In this document: positions 35,716 through 48,697 of the stretch, one piece after another | Layout: each line of letters starts with the position of its first letter | Position numbering within the stretch: position 1 is the stretch's first letter | Assembly (NCBI GenBank): GCA_036346225.1 | Contig: JARFIW010000170.1 | Location: 5,642,501 to 5,706,500, forward strand | Length of the DNA: 64,000 nucleotides | Origin: Platerodrilus igneus | Taxonomy: Eukaryota > Arthropoda > Insecta > Coleoptera > Lycidae | Reading direction: 5' to 3' | The notes under the pieces: generated by a model | Told to the model about the DNA's origin: nothing | The model's database searches: none | What the model saw: only the letters and a program-made list of their open reading frames with translations | Translations under genes and position numbers: made by a program

Positions 35716-37089
35716 GAAGAAAATCAGAACGGATGCTTTCGTCGCGTGAGTTGAAAAGCAAATTAATGTTAATTTCGTTTAACTAATGATCAAAGCTCAA
35801 AGTAATATAGTTGCTAAGGATTAAAACTGGAAAAACACGGTTTTATCGGATAGTACGCGGCTTCAGTTCGACGAATCTTTCGATGTAAAACACATAAGAA
35901 TCAATTATCGGATACTTAGAACAACTTATTGACTAATTAATTATAGCATAAACTTTACGTTGAGGAATTCTGAGAAAGAGTATTTATTATTAATTAGGCG
36001 GTAGGATTTAACAATAGAAATAGCATTTATACGAACGGAGAATGCATTAACAAGGCAAAGAGGTATCTTAATTTACTGAATTAATTTTTGTTCGTAAAGA
36101 AAAAGGGATTTGAGTTGAAAATCATTAGAGAGCGTATTTATTATTAAATATAAATTAACGATTTTATTTAACAGTAGAAACGGAATTTATTCGAACAGAT
36201 AATGAATTAACAAGGGGTAATTAATTTGTGCTGAAAATAAACGTAACAAGTTTTTTTTCTTCTAGAACGAAGGTGGTCGATTACAAAATCATCTAAAGGA
36301 TTTCTTTTTCTGCAGAAGGAGCTGGCTAAAGACCGTTTTTTAATTCTAATGAATGAAGAATATACAATTTGTTTCTGTTTACAAAAACCAACATTAATTA
36401 AATCAACAAAACCTAATAAAACACTTTATTAAAGAAATTCCTATATCATCTTAAATATGAACAATTCTGTATGGCAATATTTAATAAACAATGATTGAAT
36501 TGCTGCTGTTTTTTTATTTCTTTAAAACCGTACGGCATTTTCTAGAAGCGTAACCGCTAGTTGAATGGGATGTGCGCGGAGCGAAAAAGTACTAACGCTT
36601 GGGTAGGAAAAACGTGTCTTCGAATACGAGAACGACGTGACTTTGTATTCTAACTGTTTCAGATGAATTATTAGATTAATCCACTCAATATTTCCACCCC
36701 GCCCTGATAGAGAGTATTGTTTGTGTTACAGTTTATAATTAAATCAATGAGGTTGTTTAACGCCTTATTGTCTTTATATACTGATTCACTCGAGACGTTA
36801 CGAGTGATGCAGGTATAGAATAAAGTAAGAGAGAGACAAAAGTATTTCAAAGCTAGAATGCCAAATTTTTCTACACTTTGGATATCGTTGTATGGTAAAC
36901 ACCTAGACAAAGTATATTGCTTCTATAACTTGTTAGTCATTAATTAACTTTAGGAGATTTTTGTAAAATTAATATAGGTTATTTCACATATTTGTGTAGA
37001 GTTAGATAAAATAGGGTTGACTAAATTACAATTGTATTTTCTTATTAACAGTTTGGCTCATCGTTCTGAAAGGAATATTAATATAATTA
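35716..37089. other. No gene seen, apart from the lone 95-bp unit
   Basis: AT-rich sequence with no recognisable protein or RNA gene. Two stretches near 35985-36060 and 36130-36215 resemble each other (TATTTATTATTAA, GATTT.ACA.TAGAAA, ATGAATTAACAAGG). They may be a short local duplication. Confidence 0.35.
36255..36325 (+). repeat. Isolated unit of the ~95-bp repeat
   Basis: It has GAACGAAGGTGGTCGATTAC followed by CATCTAAAGGAT and CTTTTTCTGCAG, as in the 34.3-kb array but about 1.3 kb beyond it. Confidence 0.7.
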
Positions 37090-37525
37090 ATACGGTTCGT
37101 AATAGGCACATGTCGTTGCGAACCAACCAAAACGGTGTAAAAGGGGGTCGTCTTTGAGAATGCGGACGTGACCTTGCTGTACTTAACTGCTGGCGCGGAG
37201 AGCATTACAGAATGTTATGAAGTTTTACCTGTCCATTTCCATACATATCCTAAATATAGTACTGTTTGTCTCGAGCTCCTATTTAAGGCTTTAAGAAATA
37301 TATCAGCAAACTTCATTGCAGTAATTTGGACTAAAGCGGTCATATTTATAGCCCATGACGAACAACCGAGATGAAAAGTAATTACCTGATACACAGCGGC
37401 TAATATTTAAATAAATTAAATAGTATAAGCAGTGTTATTTTTTTAATTTACATTGTGTAACTAGATACGTAAATTATATTTGGTAATATTTGTAAATTCT
37501 GTGTACACATCGCGCCCTCTGTTAG
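37090..37525 (+). repeat. Dispersed repeat family A, second copy
   Basis: Counterpart of 29440-29850, with the same terminal TTTGTAAATTCTGTGTA and CGCCCTCTG blocks. A 68-residue frame at 37168-37374 is not preserved in the other copy. Confidence 0.5.
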
Positions 37526-37949
37526 ATAGTTGGTAGCCGCCAAATATTTTTGAAACAATAATAAACCTCTTTACATTTATAGTATACCACAAGGTTCGCA
37601 CATGGGTCTATTCCTATTTCGATTCCATCAGGGAAGTGATAGAATGTTTCCAACACAAAATTTTCTTTATATGTGAATGATTTTAAAGTTTACACAGAAA
37701 TTTTCACGGCACGATGTAAATTTATTCAGAGATGCAAAACTCAAGGTGTTTACTTAGAGAGGAACTAATTAACTCAAAATATAAATCAATGTGCTCCTGT
37801 TATTTATACTTATATTCAAAATATTATGTATTCATCGTCAATATGGACCAATAACTCTCATCTTAATCCAAATGACGAAAATAAAGAAACCGCAAATGGA
37901 GATAAGCAATCAGAACACGAATGGTACGTGATGGTATTTTTAATCTACA

Positions 37950-38926
37950 TGAAGTAAAAACGATATAAAGCGATTAAAGCATGAATTAAATCAGAAGTGA
38001 GATGATAATGTAAAAGAATTAAAACGAAATCATTAGAAATTAAATCAAAAGTTAAATAAGTATGAAAAATTAAATAAAAAATTACATCAGACAAATAAGG
38101 AGGTTGAAACAGAAATAAAACAAATAAACAGTGAATTGTGAAAACGTTGGTCGGCATTTTATAGTCGAAAATTGAATCAAATAAAACTGAAAGGAACTTA
38201 AAATACAAGAAATAAAGAGATTTGTTTAAAGAAAAAATTAATCATTTAGAACGTAGTAATGATAGCTTAAAAAAATGTTAATAGATTGGGTAAAAGCAAT
38301 AAACTAGAATATACAAAATTAAATTGTAATATTTTCTAATGAAACTCAGAAATTAGAGAAAATGTAGAAATAATAAATGCTAGAAAGTAAATTTAAAAAA
38401 AGAATTTTTCACACAGCGAAAATAGTTTTGAAAATAACGTTTGCTTGAAATAATTTACGAACTTTTACGTGGCTAATAAATTAAACCCCAACTAAAAGAG
38501 AACAGCACGACAAGTTATAGACTCATAGAAGATGAAATTGAAACATTTTGAGAATTGGTAGTGTAATTTTTAAAAGATGAGGTGGGGTGGGGGTGGGAGC
38601 GTAATTTAAACACTAAGTATCGCGTATGTCATAAGATTATGCAATGAACTACTTCAGCCTCGCTAAACCGTTCGACCTCATTAGAGTACTAGAGGAATAA
38701 AAACCATCTTCCAGAACATTTTCAATTTGATGTAAGACGATGTATTCTCCCGAACAACAAAACAGACAGATACGATTTTTTTAAATATTTACAGAAACAT
38801 TGAGTTGAGGTAACAGAATCCTCAGAAGAACAGAACAATAAATAAACAAGTAAAGTTCACCAGAGTACAACAATCAAAAAGGGAAGGTACGAACAGCAGG
38901 TTTAATAGAAATAATTACAAGAATGG

Positions 38927-38976
<50 letters not shown>

Positions 38977-39120
38977 AGAGTAACTGGGGAAATATAAATA
39001 CTCGTAAAGAAAAAAGAGAGACTGGGACGTTTTGTTATGTGTTAATTTGGCGAAAGGGGCCTTTAAACGTAACAGAAGCGAATTGTTTGTCAATAAAATG
39101 TTGAGCGCCAACTCATCTGA
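37950..39120 (+). pseudogene. Possible gag relic of a retroelement
   Basis: Broken plus-strand frames at 38020-38170 are rich in K, L, N and E with a heptad-like spacing (for example KLNKYEKLNKKL), as in a coiled coil. Near 39030-39090 a CYV..W.KGPLN..EANC-like stretch could be a ruined zinc knuckle. A retropepsin relic lies downstream at 40.79 kb in the same orientation. The link is an inference; the A-rich sequence could also produce such residues by chance. Confidence 0.22.
38929..38973. repeat. (TA)n microsatellite
   Basis: About 22 uninterrupted TA dinucleotides. Confidence 0.95.
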
Positions 39121-39899
39121 TCCTAATCTTATTCGCAGATGCGCGTGTGATATCTGAGACGACTAAAAGATTATTAATCCGGAACTCGACCGAATTATGA
39201 AACCCTGTGTACGTTGGCTTCCCCTGCTACTTTAACCTAAACACAAATAAAGAAAAAAAGGGCAAGACTTTCACCTAACGTATATTAACAAACGTGAAAA
39301 TCATGTGTTTTAACAATCACCACCAACACAGATAACCTAGACTCTAACACTAGTTTTGGCAAGAATGTATCTCTCTAAAAAAACAACTTAAATTTATTTA
39401 ATGATCCAACACTTTGGCTGTCTATATAAATCTCTATATACATAATTATGCCACCTATTTCTAGTACATTTCGCTTTGTATTTAGCGTGCACCACGTAAA
39501 GCCTAAATGCAATATTGGTCAACAAAATATAAACAGGTAGAAAGTTAAAATTTTTATCACTTATAGCGTTGTGGTAAAATGCAGGGTTCAACCACCCTCT
39601 TACAAAGACAAACTCCTGGTGTCAATAGGTAATCCTTTAATCCAACAAAAAAGAGGTTGGTGAAAGCTTTCACTAACTCAGATCACTTTCATTCCGTTAC
39701 GATAAATTATTTATTTCCGCATTTTCGAACGCATTTGGGAAGCTTTTTACTCGCATACCTGCATTAAATATACCGCACTCTCGATTACTTAACACCTGTC
39801 ATCGATCAAATTGGTTGATGGCCGATTGAATTCTAGCCGCTAGAAAAGTATGACTGATTGTTTGTGTTCGAATGCTCCATACAATTACGATTTGATGAT

Positions 39900-40400
39900 A
39901 TATTTAAGTTAAAACGTCCCCGGGGTTTATGTAATGTTCCCAGCGTCCGCACGACGTGTACTAAGCTTGTGGGTAAGGTCACGCGCTTTCTTGGTATATG
40001 GGAAAAATAATTGTAATCGTATTTTCACACGGTCTACTTACTAACACATCTGCGTCAAGCTTTAGTCCCTATGCATGAAATTGTATGGCGCTTTATGGAT
40101 TCTGTCTATTTAAATAATTTACAATGTTTTCAATTCTTTTCAATACGCAAGAATATAGTCACATCCAAGTTCGTGATTGTTGAATTTGGTAGGTATATAG
40201 TGAAGTCCCGTATTTTACTTGCTGCTTGTGAAAAAAGTACTAAGTATGTTACTGTTTATTTCGGTACTTTACTTTAATAGTAAGATGTCATAGTTCCATT
40301 TTAAACTGTAAACTACTGGAGTTTTTATAAAATTATTCGTGTAGTTTCTTACTACGGTTCCTAAACTAACTAAAATTAAAAGATATTTGCCTAGGTACCA
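39900..40400 (+). repeat. Dispersed repeat family F, copy 1
   Basis: It resembles 41985-42510. Both share a GGTCA.G.G.TT block early. Later both have TGAA.GTCC.GT.TTT, GCTG.TTGTGAAAAAA, GTACTA, and TGTAAAC.AC..GAGTTT/CAGTTT followed by ATAAA. A TTTTCACACGGTC string near 40025 also occurs near 29386 beside family A, so families A and F may be parts of one larger repeat. Confidence 0.4.
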
Positions 40401-40764
40401 ATCTTTACATAATTATTGCGCGAACATCACAGTGTGACTGACAGAGCTCAAACAGAGGCAAGAATTTAAAAGCAAGTAGTGGAAAATGAGTAAAATAACC
40501 AAAGTCGGAGCAAAAAAACTGTAAATATTTACGACTACCACAACTGATAGCACAACAAGCAAAGCTGGACACAACAATAAAAACCTGTCATCCAATAAAC
40601 AATAGTTAGCCCGGAACCCTTTCAAATTAAGATTTTTAATAAAAAAAGGTCCTGTAAATTTTTCAATGTACGTCCATAAACACCAAACAGAATTTATAAA
40701 ATCTAATATGTAGTTCAATAAGCAAAGAATTAGTAAAAACTTATAATTCATCATAAATGATACA

Positions 40765-40860
40765 AAATAAAACAATAAGAATATTGGTTGATACGGGAGC
40801 TGAAGTCGGGTTGATTTCTATACAGTTTATAAACGAAAATGAATACATATATTGAATAAT
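40765..40860 (+). pseudogene. Retropepsin (aspartic protease) relic
   Basis: A plus-strand frame reads IRILVDTGAEVGLIS, with the catalytic DTGA at 40790-40801, before a stop at about 40854. The pattern of hydrophobic residues, D-T-G-A and a following hydrophobic-S/T is that of retroviral-type aspartic proteases encoded by LTR retroelement pol genes. These proteases cleave the gag and pol polyproteins. No intact frame extends either side, so this is a fragment. Confidence 0.5.
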
Positions 40861-41049
40861 GAAATAATACCTGTAAAAATTAGTCTTTAGTTGAACTAGA
40901 TAATAGGCAAATCGCAGTAATTCATAGAATGTCTATTCAACGTCTGGTTTTATGAACGTCATGGAGAAGCATGACTTTTCATAGTTTCAAGCTTGTTAGG
41001 TGCTAAATTGACGCTGGTTACCTGATTTAAATTTACTCTACCAAAGAAA

Positions 41050-41440
41050 CGTAACAGTAAATAATGCACCAGCTAGCTTTAGTCGTCATTGGAGGGTTCT
41101 ATAAAACCAAATGCAAGTCTTTAGGGGGTATACAAATTTCAACACTTGCACTTACAACTACCTGGACACGTTTTTAAACTTTGTCTGATAAAAAAGCCGT
41201 TGAACGCGAAACCCACCTAGAAAATCCTAAATAAGTGCCTGCCCGAAAAATGGGTGTTCTGGGAGACGATTTACTGGTTCTTGCTGCAGATTTGAGGCTG
41301 ATGGAACTTTGCTTACACCCTTATTACTCCTTTCTATTATGCTGCACAAATAATAAAACAAAACTCCACATCTAGTACACCTAACCTATATTAGAAAACA
41401 TAATTATTACAGTAAATAATCAACAGAAAGCAAAATAAAT
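41050..41440 (+). repeat. Dispersed repeat family D, independent copy
   Basis: A diverged relative of 4400-4890 outside the tandem array. It shows that D is a dispersed family and not merely part of the duplicated unit. Confidence 0.5.
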
Positions 41441-41984
41441 ATTAAAATCTAGCCCTACTTTGGTCAAATATACGCGGAACTAAAAAAGAAAACTTACAAG
41501 TATCAATTAAATTTCTAAACACTATTTCACCCCTAAAATACTGAGCTTTAATGTATGAAAAATTATGAATCTACCATCCATTTTAGATAAGCGTTCCCCA
41601 ACGTAATCATCCTGTTTAATAACAACGGGTTTTATACTTTCTTCTCAATACCATTAGTTACAATTAACAAATATCAGCTTGTTTATAAAATGGAAAACAA
41701 ATTTGGTAACTTAGTTATATTTAGTTATCTTATACAAACGCTGCAGACTTAGTGCAGGAATTGTTGCGGAAAATTAAATTCTCCCACGTGATGTGAAATG
41801 AAAGCGCTCACGGGCAACTTTCACATTATTAACCCCGGTATTCTTTTTCCATGTTCTAACTCGCGTTCGGACACCTGATCACACCCAGTTCCAATTTTTA
41901 AAATCGGTAATCATTTACTCGCTTAGCAATCAACTTCGGAACGGCGAAGATTGCGTGTTATTCGACTCTGCTTAAAATGTTCTG

Positions 41985-42510
41985 ACGTGTTTGTGATGTG
42001 GTCTCCTCTCTCCGATTATTACTTGGGGTTTCATTTTTCATGTGTAATCCTCGCTTTCGTCATTCTCATAGTTTGTACGACTTAAATTGTCATATGGTCG
42101 AGGTCAAGGGTATTTCGATGCGTGAGAACGGTTATATGCGATACCACACTTTCCATTTAGTACCATCAGCTGCGTCATTTGTTGCTCAATACGCCTTAGA
42201 GTGATTTACAAAGATTTCGGTTTCTTTCAACTCGTGTGAATGTTTACGCATATACTTTCTTGAACTGGTTCCGAAAATTGTGTATATTTTTCTAATTTAA
42301 TGTGCAGAAAGTGAAAGTCCGGTCTTTAGTGCTGGTTGTAAAAAAATGTACTAGGCGCTTTATAATTTCTTTCTATGTCCAATTTTAATAAAATAATAAA
42401 AAAGCCATGTTGTTAAATGTAAACCACCCCAGTTTCTATAAACCTTTCAGAACATTTTCGGAATGTAACTCATTTACGTAACCTAAATTAATAAATTCTT
42501 TTATACGACC
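41985..42510 (+). repeat. Dispersed repeat family F, copy 2
   Basis: See 39900-40400. The 68-residue frame at 41998-42204 has no counterpart in copy 1. Confidence 0.4.
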
Positions 42511-45500
42511 AAATATTTGCGCAAATAACGCAAGAGGGTCACAGGTTGTAAAGGCAGTGCATTCTAGGGATTTATTTCATAACTATCAAAATGTTGAAAT
42601 GTTTTGTTTACTACTGTAGTACACTAGCGAATGCAACTGTGGATAAACTCGTGCAATAGCGTAAAATGAGTCGAACGTCGATCTGGGTGCATGCAATAAA
42701 TTGTTTCTTTTAACTATCTAACAATAATAATTACAACTTTTTATTATTTTTACAAAATTCATGACTAATACAGAAATGTAGTAATATTTTGATATATTTA
42801 CAAAATATATTTTAACACTGATATCGGAAAGTCTAAGAATCAAAGTAATGAAAGCGAACAATGCTCTCACTGACAGCAATAAGAGTTGAATGCAATGGGA
42901 AAATTCGAGAATGATCCGCCGATTTCTAAAATAATATGGAAGTTCGAATTATAAACCGTACAACCCAACCTGTTCGTTCAGTCTGAGTCTTAATCGCGAG
43001 TGATATGAAATATATTGTTGGTAGAGTTATTAAATAAACAAGTCGATTAGTCTTTGTGTTAATAGATTAACACGGCATCAATCCCATACAACGTATGCAG
43101 TTGGATTACTAATAAATATAAAGTACTTGCTGCTTTCAGAAATACCTAAATTCAATAAGTATTGTTTCGTAGTTATTATTACTAACCTCTGAAGCAGCAT
43201 TTCAGTTGATTAGGATTATCTGTGAATATCTAGGAAGACTTGTATTCAGCGGAATAAAGAAATGTAAATTGAAAACCGTAACGATATGTTTTGTACGAGT
43301 TTTGAACGATGTATTTGGTAAATTACATCTGAAAAATGAAAGAAAGTTAGTTGGCGCCAAACTTGACAATTGATAGAAAAATTTTTAAATGTTTACAATG
43401 GTGACTACGTGGTTCTGGCAAAGATATGACGATTCTGAAATCTGAAGAATATTGAAAAACACGTTCTTTCTATTTATGGCATACGACATGTTAAACGTGG
43501 AACCATATAATTTAGAGGTAGACGCCTTTACAGCCTTGCTGGTTAGAAAAACGTGACATATTTTGTGAACTAAACTTTTTTGCTAAAACTAACCCATAAA
43601 ATTCATCTTCACAGCAGATTTTTAAAAGGAATAGAATGTTCGCTTTTAATACTGATAAATATTACATTTTTGGGTTTATTGTAAACTTACCGGCCATGTC
43701 CTTTAATTTCCAATCGAACATCCTGTTTTGGCACAACACTGCGACGTATCCTATTATGATGGAATTTAAAAACCTTGGTTTCGTATCGCGCGGGCTCGTA
43801 ATGACGAATAAAAGAATTTAACATAAAGCCTGAAACAAAAACTTTTATCAAAAAAATTGACATACAGTAAAAACAGTGAAACTAAAAATTTTAATATTTA
43901 CGTAACTAAGATATTAAATCAAGAGCACTCTATGCAACAAAAAAGCCCCGTTGGCACTATTATTCTTCTTATCACAACTAAATGATAGGTATTTTGAACG
44001 TCTATTGATGATTTGATAATAATTAGTCTAACAACCACAAAATATTCATCGAATACACTTTCGTGACTCCAATACTCACCAACGTAATTATTCGGGGTGT
44101 AGGAAACGTATCAAACAATGGTTTTACTTTTTAGTTCGAAAATTTAAGATGTGCTCTAGTCAAACGTCTTTTCGTTTTGAGTTTTGCTAGGTAATCAATT
44201 TTGTTATTTAAACTGGTTTCCCGCAATATTTTGCGATTTTAAAATAAGAGTTTTCTCTCTATTTTGCCATTAAAATATGCAGAAATATATAAAAAATAAA
44301 ATAAATGAGAATAAACTAAGCTTTATTTCAAAAGTAAGAATTAAAAACGTTTTGGGTACTACTTTACAATAAAGATGGCTTAACGATTTTATGCGCTTTT
44401 ACACCGGTACACTATATTTTGCTTCTCCTCTTCGCATACTCCTACTTTCAATCTTTTACTGCAGAATTTCCATTCTGCAGACCTGTTTTTATTTCTCATT
44501 TTTCGCTATTTATTCACTAAAATGCATATGAAACCTTATAATTAAAACGATGATTAATATTAATAAGTAGTCTGATAATTTTAGACTGTCATTATAATCT
44601 TTTATAGTACTATTAGTACCTACTCCCGCAGCTTGCACAATAATCTCTTTATGTTTTGACTACAAAGTGCCCATAGTAATAAAATAAAAATTCAAAATAA
44701 ATATTTCTTAATTAGGAGCCATTTATTGCGAGTTTAAAATATTCCGCCTAAAGTATTCTTTGCTTACTTTTCTAGTTAACTACTTACAGTTTAATAATGG
44801 CATACATAAATTTACCGAATTTTACTCCATACCTTTTTATTTAATTTCAATTCCGAAATGACTTGTTTTCAGGCAATGTGTTGTAGAACTATTGCTAGAA
44901 CAACCTGGCATGATCGCCATCTAATATGGTTCGTCCTTATTTGTTAGATTGCCATCTGAGCTTTAACTCAAACTAGTTAAATAAAAACGCGCAACACTTA
45001 TTGTTCATTTATTCGAAATAATTAACACACTGACGTTTAACGTCTCACATGTTTTTTTTCAATTCATTACAAACTATTTATCTACTATTCTTTTCAATTC
45101 TATATTTAATTCATTATATAACCTTCAGTAGGTAGATGTCATAATAATACAACGCTGACGAATAATAACTATTACTTTAGTAGCTTTGTAGTTCATGGTA
45201 TTGCAAATACAATGTGCATTATAATTTATCAGTGTTACTGAGTGTTTCGTGTTAAGTGATTTAACCCGTAGTATGCCTTTTTACTTATCGGTAGGTTTAG
45301 AATGATCTATTAAGTGTAAATACGCTAAACTTGTCCCGGAATTTTTTTATCGCGTTTAGGAAAATAATGTGGAACTTTATTGTACCTAGAACTACTTTTA
45401 CAGGAAATTACAGACGTACCAAAGACGATTGTGCTTCTATCGGGGTACCGTTATCGTGAGTACGTATTTGGACACTTTTTCGAGGTAATAATTAACGTGT

Positions 45501-46083
45501 AAGCTGTAATAAGTTAACGAGTTAAAATCGTAGTTTTCGCGATAATCTAACGAAATTTACATCTATTTGAAAATAAAAATTTAAAAATGTGTACCCAATA
45601 ACGCTTGCAGGTCTCAACATTTAAAAACCTATAAATAGTTTATTTTCGTAATGGGTCCTATATAAAGTGATTTACATAATTGAAACACCGCCGTATTTAG
45701 TTTACCAATTTTTTAATATAAATAACGAACGTATTTCTAATAAAAATAAAAAAAATTTATTTTAAAATATATCTGTCGTTTATGTAAATTTCCGCAGCAT
45801 AACTAAACTTATAATTTTTGATGGATTCTTATAAAATATTTACCTAAAAATAATTTTTGCTTATTTGTTTAAGATTTCGACGCTTGAAAATCATTATTTT
45901 CCAGTTGAAAGCTAAAATTTTTTATTTATATAGAAGCATGAAAATATTTCTTAGTAATTATTTCGCCTACCTATTTATTAAATTTACCTAAATTTTAATA
46001 ATTTTTGTTCACCGAGTTACAGATAAAACTGGTAAAACGATTATTTGGAGATTTTTTTCGTAACTTAGATTTAAAATTTTAAA
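42511..46083. other. AT-rich stretch with no gene recognised
   Basis: Both strands have frequent stops. I see no transposase, polymerase, zinc-knuckle or RNA-gene motif and no clear pairing with other parts of the window. A 61-residue frame at 43636-43821 has no recognisable motif. Confidence 0.4.
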
Positions 46084-46290
46084 ATGAATTATTTAAACTT
46101 AAAAACGAAAGAAATTTGCTTTGAACCTAAAAAATGGTCTGCTGAATTACCTTTAAACTTTATTTTATGTAAGGTAAGATGGGTTGTCAATTCATTTATC
46201 TACGAACTAGAAGATCTATTAGGTAAATCACAAAGGAAGCGGCATATAAAAGACCTACAACCTTTCGCTGATAATACTCATCCAAGATAA
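46084..46290 (+). pseudogene. Possible Ty3/gypsy integrase C-terminal relic
   Basis: A 68-residue frame contains NSFIYELEDLLGKSQRKRHI, then KDLQPF. This resembles the end of Ty3/gypsy integrases, where a beta-strand (Y.V.D..GK) is followed by RH...LKPF. No zinc-binding or DDE region is visible upstream, so only a tail would remain. A chance match in a short frame is possible. Confidence 0.35.
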
Positions 46291-47063
46291 TTAATACTTC
46301 TTCGCCTTTTTAAATATATCTTGTATTATAAAATATTTTATACCTCATAATGTCTGCTGTCGTTACCGTTTACTTACTTCTATTCTTATGTTATGTTGAA
46401 GACCCATTTTACTTTCACATTTAAATGTGTAAAACACTCGAGTTTTTGTAAATTTCTTTATTCTTTTGATAATTTGCTGTTAACTTGTTTCCATTCTTAT
46501 GATGTTGACTTTTCATTTGTACAATACGTCTTTTTTTGGTTAGTTTCTTGCATATTCGAAGTATAATTAATAATTTCTCTAATATTTTTTCGGTTACTAT
46601 TTTCTCTACATCTTTAGCTGCCTCCATTTATGATTGATATATTGTTAGCATGAATAACGCAATAAATCCTAAGGACTTGTCGGAGCTGATGTTAAGTTGT
46701 GGTCGACAACCGTGCCTATGTAGAAAAAATGCAATATTTGCACATAAAAAACGTGAAATTTCTATTTCTTGTGTTTTCAATCTCGAGTTTTCACTCATTA
46801 ACCTACCCCAAACCCCACCTTTATTTATAACCTAAAAGCTTTATTACATTTTTTTTGTCTAACAAATAAGCGACACGTTGCCGCTCTTTATACCACTCTT
46901 GATTATGGTGGAGAGAATTTACCGTATATATCTTTCTCTCATCGATATTTGATCTTTGAGCCGAGCATACCTAACTTTTGGGAATAGTCTGGTGTGATTG
47001 TTTTTGTTTCTTTAGCTACGCAGAGCGTCCTTTAGATATCCTGTTCTTTCTACTTGGGGATAT

Positions 47064-47138
47064 TTCTCTTTCTGTTTGTGTCTCTGTCTGTCACTGTCTC
47101 TCTCTTCCTCCTCTCCTCACTTCCACCTTCTCTCTTCT
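47064..47138. repeat. CT-rich low-complexity tract
   Basis: TCTCTGTCTGTC grading into TCTCTCTTCCTCCTCTCC on the plus strand. Confidence 0.8.
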
Positions 47139-47329
47139 ATGCAGTTTTCTAGCCCCACGTTGGTTCGTTATGGAAATTGATATGAGAACGCCGTACTCGG
47201 TGTAATAAACGTTCTACTTAACGCCACCTCTCTGTGTTTCTCAATTTAATCTTTTACTTTATATTATCATGCCACGGCTAGCCCTTTTTAATTTACAGAG
47301 TGCACAACGCTACGATGATCAATTTTCTT

Positions 47330-47800
47330 TTTTTGATTACCTGTTTGAATTGATAAACGAAGTCAATCAACATTCATATAATGAAAGGAAATAATATTTA
47401 CAATTTTTGAAATTCTTCAAATACACCCTTCAATCAACTAATATCATATATGTTATTTATCCCAAAATTTATATATTTTTAATTTAAAATAAAGTCACCA
47501 AAAACTACCTCTTTACAAAAAAAATCTGGAACGTTCTAGACCTCTTTATGATTTATTACGTAAGTTTAACGTATGCAATGTTTCTTGTGAACTTCTTTAC
47601 AAGTTTTGGATAAATTGAATAAATTCAGTATTAAAATTTAAATTGAAAAATATCTTAAAATTGAGTAGATCTGATCTGTGATCTGCTGATATGTTGTTTC
47701 ATGTTGTGGATCAACACCCACTTGTTGTCTCCAATCGTCTACCAATGCTCTGCTTAGTTGAACCAATATTTAGTACAGTTACCCCTTGCTTTCCAAAAAT
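47330..47800 (-). repeat. Inverted repeat family E, left arm
   Basis: Its reverse complement follows 50050-50520. Shared blocks are AGAACGTTC, TTTTTGGTGACTTT and GTGTATTT.AA.AATTT, then TTTCATTATAT. Identity is moderate and edges are uncertain. Confidence 0.5.
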
Positions 47801-48697
47801 CACTTTGTTCTTTATTTTATATTTCTCTGCATATGCTTTGAATCTCTTACCTTAAATACGTCTTGGATTTTGGGTTACTTAGTATCATGAATTATTCCAA
47901 AATTAAAATTAGAATTGTACCATAAGCCAATTAGAATTGTAATTATTTCCGACGCGGATTAGAATCCAATTAGAAGCCGTTTTCTATAAAAACGGCAAAA
48001 ACTCTTCATGTATGCTTAACGTAATTGTTGCACAGCACTACTTTCACAATAACATAAATTTGATATATTCTAAGCTTTATTTATTTGACGCGTAGATTTC
48101 TGGTTAAAAATGTCGTGGCTGCGACGTGCTTCAAGTGGAAACTGACTCGTCTTATCACCGCTGGGTGCTAAATACCCTTTTCCAACTACATCTGGGTTGG
48201 GTTTTCAAGCAGTTTTGCAGACTGTTTCAACCAACCAGGTTTTGTCTTTAACATTCCCTGTATTTTTAAAGCTGTTTTCTGATGCAACTCCTTTGTATTT
48301 CCGTGTCATAGTGTTTATTTGCTATTGTTATTGTTGCCTTAACATTTGTTATCGCGGCCAGACTTTCAACTTACGTCCGTGTGTTGTATAGATAATGCTT
48401 TCGGATAATTATACAAAAATAAATGATATAACTCTAGTACTGTTTTCGTTTATGTATTTATTTATTTGAAAGTGTGTTTTCTTATCAAAGCGCATATTGT
48501 TCCTTCTTTATCACAAGCGTAATTGTATGAAGATTTATTAGGTTTTTGTCTTATCTTCTGTGTATTTTATTTTATAAACTTGTTAAAGATTCTCAACGTA
48601 GTTTTAATTACATGTACCATTATTTCTCTGCTGAATACGCGTTCTATTGTTGAAAGATATGCTCACTTGCATTGTTTAAAATTAATTACGGTCTATA

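Noticed and set aside
38902..39111. 69-residue frame with an IYIYIY run
   Set aside because: It is a translation of the (TA)n microsatellite.
40413..40775. 120-residue hydrophobic minus-strand frame as a membrane protein
   Set aside because: AT-rich DNA readily yields F/L/Y/I-rich frames. There is no recognisable motif, and the frame overlaps antisense sequence leading into a plus-strand retropepsin relic.
46978..47205. 75-residue plus-strand frame with cysteine- and serine-rich middle
   Set aside because: The middle is encoded by a CT-rich low-complexity tract, and no family is recognisable.
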